Shown here: piece after piece, positions 32,741-44,750 of the stretch
How positions within the stretch are numbered: the first letter of the stretch is position 1
Layout of the letters: the number at the start of each line of letters is the position of its first letter
Assembly: GCF_014851765.1 (NCBI RefSeq)
Contig: NZ_JACVAI010000002.1
Coordinates: forward strand, 682,001-746,000
Direction of reading: 5' to 3'
Origin: Pseudomonas sp. PDM04
GTDB taxonomy: Bacteria > Pseudomonadota > Gammaproteobacteria > Pseudomonadales > Pseudomonadaceae
DNA: 64,000 nucleotides
The notes under the pieces: model-generated
Database searches by the model: none
The model's input: only the letters and a program-made list of their open reading frames with translations
Told to the model about the DNA's origin: nothing
Program-made: the position numbers and the translations under genes

Positions 32741-33742
32741 ATGGGTTTGCTCGTCGAAGGTCGTTGGCAGGACACGTGGTACGAAAGCAGCAAGGATGGC
32801 GCATTCCAGCGTGAACAGGCGCAGCGGCGCCATTGGGTCACGGCGGACGGCCAGCCCGGCCCGAGCGGGGTCGGTGGCTTTGCCGCCGAGGCCGGTCGCT
32901 ACCACCTCTACGTGTCGCTGGCCTGTCCGTGGGCGCACCGCACGCTGATCCTGCGCAAACTCAAGGGCCTGGAACACCTGATCGACGTCTCGGTGGTCAG
33001 TTGGCTGATGCTGGAAAACGGATGGACCTTCGACCAACAGCTGGGCTCGACCGGCGACCGGCTCGATCACTTCGAGTTCATGCACCAACGCTACACCGCC
33101 GACACGGCCGACTACACGGGGCGCGTCACGGTGCCGGTGCTGTGGGACAAGCAACAGAAGCGCATCGTCAGCAACGAATCGGCGGAAATCATCCGCATGT
33201 TCAACAGCGCCTTCGACGACCTGACCGGCAATGACCTGGACTTCTACCCCGCCCCGTTGCGCGGCGAAATCGATGCGCTGAACGAACGGATTTATCCCGC
33301 CGTGAACAACGGCGTGTACCGCGCCGGATTTGCTACGTCGCAGCAGGCCTATGAAGAAGCCTTCGATGACGTGTTTGCGCAACTGGATCATCTGGAAGGG
33401 TTGCTCGACGCCAATCGCTATCTGGCCGGCGAATACCTGACCGAAGCCGATATTCGTCTGTTCACCACGCTGATTCGCTTTGATGCGGTGTACCACGGGC
33501 ACTTCAAATGCAACCTGCGGCGCATTGCCGATTACCCGAACCTGTCAAACTGGCTGCGGGAACTCTATCAGTGGCCGGGGATTGCCGAGACGGTGGACTT
33601 CACCCACATCAAGCATCACTACTACGGCAGCCACAAGACCATCAACCCGACGGGTGTCGTGCCCAAGGGGCCGGAACAGGACTTCACCCTGGCCCATGAT
33701 CGGGCGCGGTTGAGTGGCAAGGGGGTTTGGCGCAGGGTTTGA
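32741..33742 (+). CDS. yqjG: Glutathionyl-hydroquinone reductase (xi-class GST)
   Basis: This 333-residue protein is a xi-class glutathione transferase like YqjG. The catalytic Cys C62 is in SLACPWAHR, and the C-terminal half carries the HIKHHYYGSHKTINPTG ending used for substrate binding. It strips glutathione from glutathionyl-hydroquinones. The ATG at 32741 has a GAGGAG site. A REPIN-like pair of repeats follows it, separating it from the cysG operon on the other strand. Confidence 0.9.
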   Translation: MGLLVEGRWQDTWYESSKDGAFQREQAQRRHWVTADGQPGPSGVGGFAAEAGRYHLYVSLACPWAHRTLILRKLKGLEHLIDVSVVSWLMLENGWTFDQQLGSTGDRLDHFEFMHQRYTADTADYTGRVTVPVLWDKQQKRIVSNESAEIIRMFNSAFDDLTGNDLDFYPAPLRGEIDALNERIYPAVNNGVYRAGFATSQQAYEEAFDDVFAQLDHLEGLLDANRYLAGEYLTEADIRLFTTLIRFDAVYHGHFKCNLRRIADYPNLSNWLRELYQWPGIAETVDFTHIKHHYYGSHKTINPTGVVPKGPEQDFTLAHDRARLSGKGVWRRV

Positions 33743-33756
33743 CAGCTTGAAAGCAC

Positions 33757-33825
33757 CGCGAGCAGGCTCGCTCCCACAGGGATTTGTGTATGACACAAGT
33801 CAATGTGGCAGCGAGCCTGCTCGCG
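33757..33825. repeat. REPIN-like pair of inverted REP units
   Basis: CGCGAGCAGGCTCGCT (33757-33772, extended to CCCACA) faces TGTGGCAGCGAGCCTGCTCG at 33804-33823; over 22 bases the arms match at 21. Between them TTGTGT-ATG-ACACAA forms a second small palindrome. This inverted doublet is the form known as REPIN in Pseudomonas, mobilised by RAYT transposases. Confidence 0.9.
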
Positions 33826-33843
33826 ATGGGGGCGATGCGGACT

Positions 33844-35238
33844 TCAGACCTGCGCCTGAGCCCCCTCGAACCACGCCAGTTTCTCGCGCAGTTGCACCAC
33901 TTCCCCGACGATCACCAGTGTCGGCGCATGCACCTCGTGCTCAGCCACCAGTTCCGAGAGGTTCGCCAGGGTGCCGGTGAACACGCGCTGATTGGCCGTC
34001 GTACCCTGCTGAATCAACGCCGCCGGCGTGTCAGCAGCTCGACCATGCTGGATCAACTGCTCGCAGATGATCGGCAAGCCCACCAACCCCATGTAAAACA
34101 CCAGGGTTTGCGCCGGGGACACCAGGTCGGCCCAGGGCAGGTCGGTGGAGCCGTCTTTCAAATGACCGGTGACAAACCGTACCGACTGCGCGTAATCGCG
34201 GTGGGTCAACGGAATCCCGGCATACGCCGCACAACCGCTGGCGGCAGTAATGCCCGGCACGACCTGGAACGGGATGCCCTGGGCGGCCAGCTCTTCGATC
34301 TCTTCGCCACCACGGCCGAAGATGAACGGGTCACCGCCCTTCAACCGCACCACGCGCTTGCCCTGCCGGGCCAGTTCCACCAATTGCTGGTTGATCTGAT
34401 CCTGGGGCACGGCGTGATCGGCGCGACGCTTGCCGACATAGACCCGCTCGGCATCACGACGGCACAGGTCAAGAATCGCCGGCGCCACCAGACGGTCGTA
34501 GAGCACCACGTCGGCTTGCTGCATCAGGCGCAATGCGCGGAAGGTCAGCAGGTCGGGATCGCCCGGCCCGGCGCCCACCAGATACACCTCGCCCGTGGCC
34601 ACAGGCGCCTGGCCAGCAATTTTCGCTTGCAGCAGGCGCTCGGCTTCGGCGCCCTGCCCGGCCAGTTGGCGGTCGGCAATCGGCCCCTGGAACACATCCT
34701 CCCAGAAGGCCCGGCGCTGCTGGACATCCGGGAACAGGCCCTTGACCTGATTACGGAAGCGCGCTGCCAGACCGGCCAGTTGGCCGTAGGTGGAAGGAAT
34801 CCAGGTTTCCAGCTTGGCCCTGATCAACCGCGCCAGCACCGGTGCATCCCCGCCGCTGGACACGGCGATGATCAATGGCGAACGGTCGACGATCGCCGGA
34901 AAAATCACACTGCACAGCGCAGGCGCATCCACCACGTTGACGGGCACGCAGCGCCGGTGGGCGTCAGCGGACACCTGCGCGTTGAGCGGTTCGTCGTCAG
35001 TGGCGGCAATGATCAGCGCGCACCCGTCCAGGTCCGATTCGAGGTAGCCCCGCAACAGGCACTCACCCGCGCTGGCGACCACCAGTTCACGCAGTTGTTG
35101 TTCGATGTCGGGTGCAACCACCCGCAGCTGCGCACCGGCATCGGCCAGCAGGCGGGATTTGCGCAAGGCAATCTCCCCCCCACCGACGACCAACACACGA
35201 CTGCCGCGCAGGTTGTGAAACAGCGGCAGATAGTCCAT
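33844..35238 (-). CDS. cysG: Siroheme synthase (trifunctional CysG)
   Basis: This 464-residue protein combines an N-terminal NAD-dependent precorrin-2 dehydrogenase/ferrochelatase (GGGEIALRK near residue 20) with a C-terminal SAM-dependent uroporphyrinogen-III methyltransferase ([34 protein letters not shown]). It makes siroheme for sulfite and nitrite reductases. It is the last gene of the ftsK-lolA-rarA-crcB-serS-cysG series, its ATG directly abutting the serS TAA. Confidence 0.96.
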   Translation of the reverse strand: MDYLPLFHNLRGSRVLVVGGGEIALRKSRLLADAGAQLRVVAPDIEQQLRELVVASAGECLLRGYLESDLDGCALIIAATDDEPLNAQVSADAHRRCVPVNVVDAPALCSVIFPAIVDRSPLIIAVSSGGDAPVLARLIRAKLETWIPSTYGQLAGLAARFRNQVKGLFPDVQQRRAFWEDVFQGPIADRQLAGQGAEAERLLQAKIAGQAPVATGEVYLVGAGPGDPDLLTFRALRLMQQADVVLYDRLVAPAILDLCRRDAERVYVGKRRADHAVPQDQINQQLVELARQGKRVVRLKGGDPFIFGRGGEEIEELAAQGIPFQVVPGITAASGCAAYAGIPLTHRDYAQSVRFVTGHLKDGSTDLPWADLVSPAQTLVFYMGLVGLPIICEQLIQHGRAADTPAALIQQGTTANQRVFTGTLANLSELVAEHEVHAPTLVIVGEVVQLREKLAWFEGAQAQV

Positions 35239-36531
<1,293 letters not shown>

Positions 36532-36534
36532 TTA

Positions 36535-36909
36535 TCAAAGTTTGGTCAAGGACAGGCCGGCCCAGGTGGCGAGCAGCCCGCCGAATACGCTGATGGCAGC
36601 ATAGCCCAGGGCCAGCGGCACTTGCCCGCTTTCCAGCAGGCGCACCGTATCCAGTGAAAAGGATGAAAAAGTCGTCAGCCCCCCGAGGAAGCCGACCATC
36701 AACCCGGCACGCACCTCGATCGGTACTTCCGGGCGTATCAAAAACAGACCGTATAGAACGCCGATCAGCAAACAGCCGACGATATTAACGGCGAGCGTCG
36801 CGGTATAGAAGTGCCGTGGCCAATTCGCGTTGACCCAGTTGCCGGTAGCAAAGCGCAATAGCGTGCCGGCAATCCCGCCGACGGAAACTGCAACGATCAA
36901 TGCAAGCAC
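36535..36909 (-). CDS. crcB: Fluoride exporter CrcB/Fluc
   Basis: This 124-residue protein has four hydrophobic segments and the Fluc signature: [17 protein letters not shown] near the start and [16 protein letters not shown] in the third segment, whose Phe box and Ser/Thr line the fluoride pore. It works as an antiparallel dimer exporting fluoride. The start is GTG at 36909, sharing one base with the rarA stop (TAGTG). No fluoride riboswitch is seen, as the gene is internal to an operon. Confidence 0.93.
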   Translation of the reverse strand: MLALIVAVSVGGIAGTLLRFATGNWVNANWPRHFYTATLAVNIVGCLLIGVLYGLFLIRPEVPIEVRAGLMVGFLGGLTTFSSFSLDTVRLLESGQVPLALGYAAISVFGGLLATWAGLSLTKL

Positions 36910-38231
36910 TATTTTCTCCGCTGCCTTGGGCTCAGGCGGTCCAGTTGGGCGAGGTGGTTGAGCTTCTCGCCGATCTTCAACTCCAGGCCACGGGGCACCG
37001 GCTGGTAGAACGGTTGAGGCGCAAGCTCCTCAGGGAAGTAATCTTCGCCCGCCGCGTAGGCATCCGGCTCATCGTGGGCGTAACGGTATTCGTCGCCATA
37101 GCCCAATTGCTTCATCAGCTTGGTGGGCGCATTGCGCAGGTGCAACGGCACTTCCAGCGAACCGTGCTCGGCGGCACTGCGCATCGCGGCCTTGAAGCCC
37201 ATGTACACCGCGTTGCTCTTCGGTGCGCAGGCCAGATACGTAATGGCCTGGGCCACCGCCAGCTCGCCTTCGGGGCTGCCCAGGCGCTCCTGCACGTCCC
37301 ACGCCGCCAGACACAGGCTCAGCGCGCGGGGATCGGCGTTGCCGATGTCTTCACTGGCCATGCGCACCACGCGCCGGGCCAGGTACAGCGGATCGCAACC
37401 GCCGTCGATCATCCGTGCAAACCAGTACAGGGCGCCATCGGGATTGGAGCCGCGGACCGACTTGTGCAGTGCGGAAATCTGGTCGTAGAACGCCTCGCCG
37501 CCCTTGTCGAAGCGCCGGCGGGTATCGCCGAGCAGGCTCTGCAACAGGTCGACACCGATTTCGCTGTGGTCTTCCGCAAGGTCCGAGGCATTTTCCAGCA
37601 GGTTGAGCAGACGCCGGCCATCGCCGTCGGCGGCGGACAACAGCATCTGGAAGCCTTCATCGCTGAGGGTCAGGCCGCGCTTGCCCAGGCCGCGCTCTTC
37701 GGTCAACGCACGCTGCACCAGTTTGCGCAGCGCCGCCTCGTCGAGGCTCTTGAGCACATAGACCCGCGCCCGGGACAGCAAGGCGTTATTGAGTTCGAAC
37801 GAGGGGTTTTCGGTGGTGGCACCGATGAAAATCAGCGTGCCGTCTTCAACGTAGGGGAGAAACGCATCCTGCTGGGATTTGTTGAAGCGGTGCACTTCAT
37901 CGACGAACAGGATGGTGCGCTTGCCGTACTGCCCGGCCTGCTGCTTGGCGATTTCCACCGCCTGGCGAATCTCCTTGACCCCGGCCAGGACCGCCGAGAC
38001 CGTTTCGAAGTGCGCATCGGAGACTTCGGCGAGCAAGCGCGCCAACGTGGTCTTGCCCACGCCCGGCGGCCCCCAGAAAATCATCGAGTGCAGCGCCCCC
38101 TGCTCCAGCGCCTCGCGCAAGGGCTTGCCACGAGCGAGCACGTGTTCCTGGCCGACGTACTCGTCCAGATTGGTCGCACGCAAGCGCGCGGCCAAGGGCT
38201 GAGCTATCGGGGCGCTGCGAAACAGGTCCAT
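36909..38231 (-). CDS. rarA: Replication-associated recombination protein RarA (MgsA)
   Basis: This 440-residue AAA+ ATPase has Walker [12 protein letters not shown], Walker [20 protein letters not shown] and sensor 1 [21 protein letters not shown], diagnostic of RarA/MgsA. It acts at stalled replication forks with SSB. The ATG at 38231 has AGAGG upstream; 32 upstream codons of open frame are rejected as they fall in the REP region. It starts after a REPIN-like pair separating it from lolA. Confidence 0.95.
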   Translation of the reverse strand: MDLFRSAPIAQPLAARLRATNLDEYVGQEHVLARGKPLREALEQGALHSMIFWGPPGVGKTTLARLLAEVSDAHFETVSAVLAGVKEIRQAVEIAKQQAGQYGKRTILFVDEVHRFNKSQQDAFLPYVEDGTLIFIGATTENPSFELNNALLSRARVYVLKSLDEAALRKLVQRALTEERGLGKRGLTLSDEGFQMLLSAADGDGRRLLNLLENASDLAEDHSEIGVDLLQSLLGDTRRRFDKGGEAFYDQISALHKSVRGSNPDGALYWFARMIDGGCDPLYLARRVVRMASEDIGNADPRALSLCLAAWDVQERLGSPEGELAVAQAITYLACAPKSNAVYMGFKAAMRSAAEHGSLEVPLHLRNAPTKLMKQLGYGDEYRYAHDEPDAYAAGEDYFPEELAPQPFYQPVPRGLELKIGEKLNHLAQLDRLSPRQRRK

Positions 38232-38290
38232 CACTACCTCTGAAACCTTATTGGAGTCCTGATGCCGACAGGTGTAACACCTTTCCCCTC

Positions 38291-38384
38291 GGTGGGCGCG
38301 GGCTTGCTCGCGAAGACGTCGGCACATTCAACAGGGATGCAACCTGACACACCGCGCTCGCGAGCAAACCCGTTTCCACAGGGA
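38291..38384. repeat. REPIN-like pair of decayed REP units
   Basis: GGTGGGCGCGGGCTTGCTCG (38291-38310) and the inverted GCTCGCGAGCAAACCCGTTT (38355-38374, preceded by CCGC) form a decayed inverted doublet about 44 bases apart. It lies inside the minus-strand ftsK-to-cysG series, between lolA and rarA, so transcription must cross it. Confidence 0.75.
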
Positions 38385-38393
38385 TCTGGCGGT

Positions 38394-39017
38394 TTACTCC
38401 TGAATCACGTCTGCACCTTTCGGCACATCGAACCTGAACCTGGAGGCCGGGATCGGCTCGTTGGCCTTCACGCCGGTGAACAGGATGTTGGTGCGCTGAC
38501 CGACGCTGTCGATCAGCTGCATGTCATTGACCAGGCCATTGCGGAACGACAGGCGCAGGCTGTCGAACAGGGTGTCCCGGGTTTTCGGCTTCAGGGTGAA
38601 GTCGATCACGCCACCGGCTTCCTTGGCACTGATGTCGAAGCTCTGGCTGATCTTGGACACATCGCCGGACAACAGCAATGCCGGGGTCTGGCTGAGACGC
38701 AGGTCGAGCGTCTTGATGGTGGCCTGCTCCAGGTCCGGGTCCCACAGGGTCACCTTCTTGCCGTCGGAGACCACGACCTGCTCGGCCGGCGCATCGGTGT
38801 GCCAGTAGAACAGGCCCGGGCGTTGCACCGACATCTCACCGGCGGTTTCCTGCAACTGGGTGCCGCTGCCATCGAGGGTCAGCTGGGAAAAACGCGCGGT
38901 CAGGGTCTGGGATTTTTCCAGCAGTTGGGTCAGGCGTGCCACGTCCTTGTCGTCGGCGTGGGCCGAAAGCGTGGTCAAGGCCAGTACCGGCAGCAATAGC
39001 ATGCGAATCAGACGCAT
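38394..39017 (-). CDS. lolA: Outer-membrane lipoprotein carrier LolA
   Basis: This 207-residue periplasmic protein has a signal peptide (cleavage near AHA-DDKD, residue 21) and the unclosed beta-barrel sequence of LolA, including [19 protein letters not shown] and [13 protein letters not shown]. It shuttles lipoproteins from LolCDE to LolB. The ATG at 39017 has GAGGAC upstream. The order ftsK-lolA-rarA is conserved in gammaproteobacteria. Confidence 0.95.
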   Translation of the reverse strand: MRLIRMLLLPVLALTTLSAHADDKDVARLTQLLEKSQTLTARFSQLTLDGSGTQLQETAGEMSVQRPGLFYWHTDAPAEQVVVSDGKKVTLWDPDLEQATIKTLDLRLSQTPALLLSGDVSKISQSFDISAKEAGGVIDFTLKPKTRDTLFDSLRLSFRNGLVNDMQLIDSVGQRTNILFTGVKANEPIPASRFRFDVPKGADVIQE

Positions 39018-39085
39018 GGGAGTCCTCATAACAGTCGTGGGAATGTGGGTGGCGCCCAAGGGGGCACCGCCCTTTCAATATCCGG

Positions 39086-41497
39086 TCAGTCGCGTACCGG
39101 GCCAGGGGCCAGGACTTCACGCGAGCCGTTGGTATTCATGGCCGTCACGACCCCGGCCATTTCCATGGCCTCGATCATGCGCGCGGCGCGGTTGTAGCCG
39201 ATTTTCAGTTTGCGCTGAACTGCGGAAATGGAAGCCCGGCGGCTTTCCAGTACGAATTGCACCGCTTCGTCGTACAGCGCGTCAGCTTCGGGATCGTCGC
39301 CGTCGCCACCGCCACTGCTGCCTTCAAAGCCACTGCCCGCCTCTTCGACACCGTTGAGGATGTCGTCGTTATACTCCGGCGCGCCGCGCAGTTTCCACGC
39401 CTCAACGACCCGATGCACCTCGTCGTCGGACACGAATGCGCCGTGAACACGAATCGGCAGGCTGGTCCCGGGCGGCATGTAGAGCATGTCACCGTGGCCC
39501 AGCAGTTGCTCGGCACCGCCCTGGTCGATGATGGTCCGCGAGTCGATCTTGCTCGACACCTGGAACGCCATACGGGTCGGGATGTTGGCCTTGATCAGGC
39601 CGGTGATCACGTCCACCGACGGACGCTGGGTCGCGAGAATCAGGTGGATGCCTGCCGCCCGCGCCTTCTGGGCGATACGGGCGATCAGCTCTTCAACTTT
39701 CTTGCCGACGATCATCATCATGTCGGCGAACTCGTCGACGACCACGACGATGGTCGGCAGCTTCTGCAACAGCGGTGCCTCGTCGTGAATGCTTTCGCGC
39801 TTGTACAGCGGATCGCTCAGCGGCGTGCCGGCGTCCTGGGCTTCCTTGACCTTGGCGTTGAAGCCGGACAGGTTGCGCACGCCCATCTTCGCCATCAGCT
39901 TGTAACGGCGCTCCATCTCCGCCACGCTCCAGCGCAGGGCGTTGGCGGCGTCCTTCATGTCGGTCACGACCGGGCACAGCAGGTGCGGAATGCCTTCGTA
40001 GATCGACAGCTCGAGCATTTTCGGGTCGATCATGATCAGCTTGGCGTCGTCCGGACCTGACTTGAACAGGATCGACAGGATCATCGCGTTCACGCCGACC
40101 GACTTACCGGAACCGGTCGTACCCGCTACCAGCAGGTGCGGCATCTTCGCCAGGTCGGTAATGACCGGCTTGCCACCGATGTCGTGGCCCAGGGCCAGGG
40201 TGACCGGGGATTTGAAATTGTCGTATTCCGGGGTCGACAGCACTTCGGAGAAGCGCACGATCTGCCGGTCTTCGTTGGGAATCTCGATACCGACGGTGGT
40301 CTTGCCTGGAATCACTTCCACCACCCGCACGCTGGTCACGGCCAGCGAACGCGCGAGGTCTTTTGCCAGGTTGGCGATGCGGCTGACCTTGACCCCGGCA
40401 GCCGGCTGGATTTCGTAACGGGTGATCACCGGGCCCGGATGGATCGAGTCCACCGCCACTTCGACACCGAATTCCTTGAGCTTGATCTCCAGTAAATGGC
40501 CGACCGCTGCCAGGGATTCAGGCGAGTAATTGAGTTGTTTCTTCTCGGCCGGATCGAGAATCGAGATCGGTGGCAAGGTGCCTTCGACGGCGCTGTCGAC
40601 GAACAACGGCACCTGCTTTTCCTTTTCCACGCGTTTGCTCGGCGCGGCGGGTTTCATCGGCGCCGGGGCGATGACCGGCGGCACCTGCTTCTCGCGCTCC
40701 GACATGTGCTTGCTCAGGGCTTGCTCGCGCTCGATCAGGCGTTCCTTGACCTTGGCCTGTTCACGCTTGTCGGTCACGGTGGGGGCCACCACGTCATGCA
40801 CGCGATCGTCGACTTCACGCAACTGCGCAATCAGCTGCTTGCGCTCCACGCGCGACGCCCACCAGCGATTGGCCGCGCCCTGGACCAGCTCGAACAGGTC
40901 GAGGGTGATCTTGCCGGTGACGTCCATCACCTTGAACCACGACAGATCGGTGAACACGGTCAGGCCAAACAGGAACAGGGCGATGAACAGCAAGGTGCTG
41001 CCCTGGATGTTCAACGCGTTGCGGGCCAGGTCGCCCAGGCTCTCGCCCAGTGCGCCGCCCGCGCCCGCCGGCAGGCCGGTCGGGGTATGGAAATGGATGT
41101 GCGCCAGCGCCGCGCCCGACAGCACCAGGAACACCAGGCCGATCAGGCGCCAGGAGAAAAGCCAGCCACTCCACTGCCACGGTTCGTGACGCTGGCGGAA
41201 AATCTGATACGCCTTGATCGCCAGCAGCAGCGGGAAGATGTAGGCGAAATAACCCAGCACCATGAACAGGATGTCAGCGCTGTAGGAGCCGGCCGGACCG
41301 CCAAAGTTCTGCACGTCATCGATCTTGCTGTTGTGGCTCCAGCCCGGATCGTCCTTGCCATAGGTCAGCAAGGCCATCATCAGGAACAGGCACAAGGCAC
41401 CGATGGCGATCAATGCACCTTCCTTGAGTCGGTAGTGCAAGTGCTGGCGCCAGAGCGGAACGACGGCTGGTTTGGGTGCTGCGGTGGATTTCTTCAA
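39086..41497 (-). CDS. ftsK: DNA translocase FtsK
   Basis: This 803-residue protein has four N-terminal membrane segments (about 25-195), a short linker (about 200-300), alpha/beta motor domains with Walker [14 protein letters not shown] and Walker [13 protein letters not shown], and a C-terminal gamma winged helix ([24 protein letters not shown]) that reads KOPS. It pumps chromosome DNA at the septum and activates XerCD. The linker is much shorter than in E. coli, as usual for Pseudomonas. The start is TTG at 41497 (AGGAAAAG upstream). It is divergent from trxB. Confidence 0.95.
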   Translation of the reverse strand: MKKSTAAPKPAVVPLWRQHLHYRLKEGALIAIGALCLFLMMALLTYGKDDPGWSHNSKIDDVQNFGGPAGSYSADILFMVLGYFAYIFPLLLAIKAYQIFRQRHEPWQWSGWLFSWRLIGLVFLVLSGAALAHIHFHTPTGLPAGAGGALGESLGDLARNALNIQGSTLLFIALFLFGLTVFTDLSWFKVMDVTGKITLDLFELVQGAANRWWASRVERKQLIAQLREVDDRVHDVVAPTVTDKREQAKVKERLIEREQALSKHMSEREKQVPPVIAPAPMKPAAPSKRVEKEKQVPLFVDSAVEGTLPPISILDPAEKKQLNYSPESLAAVGHLLEIKLKEFGVEVAVDSIHPGPVITRYEIQPAAGVKVSRIANLAKDLARSLAVTSVRVVEVIPGKTTVGIEIPNEDRQIVRFSEVLSTPEYDNFKSPVTLALGHDIGGKPVITDLAKMPHLLVAGTTGSGKSVGVNAMILSILFKSGPDDAKLIMIDPKMLELSIYEGIPHLLCPVVTDMKDAANALRWSVAEMERRYKLMAKMGVRNLSGFNAKVKEAQDAGTPLSDPLYKRESIHDEAPLLQKLPTIVVVVDEFADMMMIVGKKVEELIARIAQKARAAGIHLILATQRPSVDVITGLIKANIPTRMAFQVSSKIDSRTIIDQGGAEQLLGHGDMLYMPPGTSLPIRVHGAFVSDDEVHRVVEAWKLRGAPEYNDDILNGVEEAGSGFEGSSGGGDGDDPEADALYDEAVQFVLESRRASISAVQRKLKIGYNRAARMIEAMEMAGVVTAMNTNGSREVLAPGPVRD

Positions 41498-41623
41498 AAC
41501 GCTTCTTTTCCTGCGCCTACGGCGCGTCCATCTGTTGAATGACTATAAAAACTGCCCAATCCAGGCAGGTAGAAAAGTTAACGTGCGCAACCGGACTACG
41601 CTTAACACTGCACTTTTAACATT

Positions 41624-41650
41624 GCACCGTGGTTTTTATAAACACGGTGC
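41624..41650. promoter_or_regulatory. Inverted repeat GCACCGTG-N11-CACGGTGC
   Basis: Perfect 8-base arms with an 11-base T/A-rich spacer (GTTTTTATAAA). It could be an operator or an RNA hairpin in the ftsK or trxB leader; the spacing of the arms, about two helical turns centre to centre, suits a dimeric regulator. Confidence 0.45.
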
Positions 41651-41662
41651 GCACGGCTTATT

Positions 41663-41683
41663 TTGTTACAAACACTGTGACAA
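41663..41683. promoter_or_regulatory. Inverted repeat TTGTTACA-N5-TGTGACAA
   Basis: Seven of eight arm positions match. The TGTGACAA arm recurs at 41790-41797, 20 bases before the trxB ATG. Repeated half-sites of this kind suggest binding of one regulator to both promoters. The regulator is unknown. Confidence 0.4.
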
Positions 41684-41807
41684 CCGGCATTGTACGGGTT
41701 TGTTCGGCCGATGCCATGTTTGAGATGCTTGCATCCAGCATAGCCAACCGTGCACTTCATGCGATTCAATTTGAGCACGCATTCTCTTTTGTGACAAAGG
41801 CTTATGA

Positions 41808-42776
<969 letters not shown>

Positions 42777-42838
42777 CGGCAAACTCCACGGTGGGCCCTC
42801 GCCCACCCTTGCCCTCCCCTTCTGTAAGCCCGGACGCC

Positions 42839-43519
42839 ATGCTGACTTGGTTACAACGCAACTCCCTGACATTTCCGCCGCTGGAAAAAGCCATGCGCGA
42901 ACCCAACGGGCTGCTGGCGGCAGGCGGCGACCTGTCCGCCGATCGCCTGGTCCAGGCCTACCGCCATGGCTGCTTCCCCTGGTTTTCCGAAGGCCAACCG
43001 ATCCTGTGGTGGTCGCCAGACCCTCGCACCGTGCTATTTCCCGACGAACTGCATGTCTCGCGCAGCCTGAACAAGTTGCTGCGCCAGCAACGCTACCAGG
43101 TGACCTTCGATCAGGATTTTCCGGCGGTCATCCGCGCGTGCGCCGCACCACGGCAGTACGCGGATGGCACCTGGATCACCGAAGCCATGCAGAACGCCTA
43201 CCTCGAACTGCACCGGCGCGGCTACGCCCATTCGGTGGAAGTCTGGGACGATGGCCTGCTGGTCGGCGGCCTCTACGGCCTGGCCATGGGTCAACTGTTT
43301 TTCGGCGAGTCCATGTTCAGCCGCGCCGACAACGCCTCCAAATTCGGCTTTGCCAAGCTGGTCGAACATCTGAAAGACTCGGGTTTCGTGCTGATCGACT
43401 GTCAGATGCCCACCGATCATTTACACAGTCTGGGCGCCCGTGCCATCCCTCGCCGCGAGTTTGCCGGCTACCTGGCGCAGTATCTCGATCAGCACAATCG
43501 CGCGACCTGGGTTTGCTGA
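42839..43519 (+). CDS. aat: Leucyl/phenylalanyl-tRNA-protein transferase Aat
   Basis: This 226-residue enzyme has the Aat signatures [22 protein letters not shown] and [20 protein letters not shown] near the start and [11 protein letters not shown] later. It adds Leu or Phe to proteins with N-terminal Lys/Arg, creating N-degrons read by ClpS. The start at 42839 is an ATG; upstream in-frame codons overlap trxB. It lies 57 bases before bpt, a second N-degron writer. Confidence 0.95.
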   Translation: MLTWLQRNSLTFPPLEKAMREPNGLLAAGGDLSADRLVQAYRHGCFPWFSEGQPILWWSPDPRTVLFPDELHVSRSLNKLLRQQRYQVTFDQDFPAVIRACAAPRQYADGTWITEAMQNAYLELHRRGYAHSVEVWDDGLLVGGLYGLAMGQLFFGESMFSRADNASKFGFAKLVEHLKDSGFVLIDCQMPTDHLHSLGARAIPRREFAGYLAQYLDQHNRATWVC

Positions 43520-43575
43520 GCGACTTTGGCGCGCTTGGCTTACACTTATTCAAAAGCTCATCCCGAGGGTTGATC

Positions 43576-44283
43576 ATGACCGAGTTGGCGCGTTTGAAGT
43601 TTTATGCCACTCAGCCCCACTCTTGCAGTTATCTGCCCGAGGAGCAGGCCACGACGCTGTTCCTCGACCCCAGTCAGCCCATGGATGTGCATGTCTACGC
43701 AGACCTGTCGGAAATGGGTTTTCGTCGCAGCGGCGATCATCTCTACCGGCCTCATTGCCAGAATTGCAATGCGTGCGTCCCGGCACGCATTCCCGTGGCG
43801 CAATTTGCGCCCAACCGCCAGCAGAAACGCATCCTCAAGCGCAACGCCGACCTGCAGGTACGCCCCGTCAAGCCCAAGTTCAGCGAAGAATACTTCGAGT
43901 TGTACCAGCGCTACATCGAACAGCGGCATGCCGATGGCGACATGTACCCGCCCAGTCGCGATCAGTTCTCGACCTTCCTGGTACGCGACCTGCCGTTTTC
44001 ACGCTTCTACGAATTTCGCCTCAACGGCCAGCTTCTGGCAGTTGCCGTGACCGACTTGCTGCCCAACGGCCTGTCGGCGGTCTACACCTTCTACGAACCC
44101 GCCGAAGAGCGTCGCAGCCTGGGGCGCTTCGCCATTCTCTGGCAAATCGCCGAAACCCAGCGGTTGCAGCTGGAGGCGGTTTACCTGGGCTACTGGATCA
44201 AAAACTGCAAAAAGATGAGCTACAAGACCCAATATCGCCCTATCGAACTGCTGATTAATCAGCGCTGGGTCATCCTGAACTAG
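43576..44283 (+). CDS. bpt: Aspartate/glutamate leucyltransferase Bpt
   Basis: This 235-residue protein is of the Ate/Bpt family: [16 protein letters not shown], the C-x2-C-like [15 protein letters not shown] and [16 protein letters not shown] near the end. Bacterial Bpt adds Leu to proteins with N-terminal Asp or Glu, a ClpS-dependent N-degron route. Annotation as arginyltransferase is common but bacterial members act as leucyltransferases. The start has GAGGG at a good distance. infA follows. Confidence 0.93.
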
Positions 44284-44289
44284 AACCCC

Positions 44290-44319
44290 TTGGCGTAAAC
44301 CCCATTTTTCGGGCACAAT
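44290..44319 (+). promoter_or_regulatory. Candidate infA promoter
   Basis: TTGGCG (44290-44295) and CACAAT (44314-44319) are 18 bases apart and lie 64 bases before the infA ATG, right after the bpt stop. infA is often transcribed separately from bpt, which this pair would allow. Confidence 0.5.
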
Positions 44320-44383
44320 GCACGCCGCTTTTGCCTGGCGCAGTTGCACCGGGCCATTCATTGGACACCGAGGGCTTTACTGC

Positions 44384-44602
44384 ATGTCGAAAGAAGACAG
44401 CTTCGAAATGGAAGGCACTGTCGTCGACACCCTGCCCAACACCATGTTTCGCGTGGAGTTGGAAAATGGGCACGTCGTAACCGCGCACATCTCCGGCAAG
44501 ATGCGCAAGAACTACATTCGTATTCTTACCGGCGACAAAGTGCGCGTCGAGCTGACGCCCTATGACTTGAGCAAAGGGCGTATCACTTACCGCGCTCGCT
44601 AA
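44384..44602 (+). CDS. infA: Translation initiation factor IF-1
   Basis: This 72-residue OB-fold protein is IF-1 at its usual length: [40 protein letters not shown] and the ending ITYRAR. It binds the 30S A site with IF-2 and IF-3. The ATG at 44384 is the only sensible start. A terminator follows at once. Confidence 0.98.
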
Positions 44603-44617
44603 TCAGGTCAATACAGG

Positions 44618-44644
44618 ACGCCCGGCATTGCCGGGCGTTTTTGT
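44618..44644 (+). terminator. Intrinsic terminator after infA
   Basis: ACGCCCGGC-ATT-GCCGGGCGT followed by TTTTTGTTTG. It is a compact 9-bp stem with a 3-base loop, 15 bases after the infA stop. Confidence 0.9.
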
Positions 44645-44702
44645 TTGCCTGTGATTTACCGGGTGCACCCGCTCCCACAATGGGTCTGCGGTATCATCCC
44701 GA

Positions 44703-44736
44703 CAGCAAAAAGGCGCCTTTCGGCGCCTTTTTGCTG
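44703..44736. terminator. Perfect bidirectional terminator between infA and clpA
   Basis: CAGCAAAAAGGCGCC and GGCGCCTTTTTGCTG pair perfectly over 15 bp with a TTTC loop. Runs of five A/T on both sides of the GC core allow termination in either direction, closing infA read-through and the clpA transcript. Confidence 0.93.
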
Positions 44737-44750
44737 TGTCGCGGTAAACG

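Noticed and set aside
36535..36909. A fluoride riboswitch before crcB
   Set aside because: crcB starts one base from the rarA stop, so there is no room for a leader, and no crcB-motif sequence was seen.
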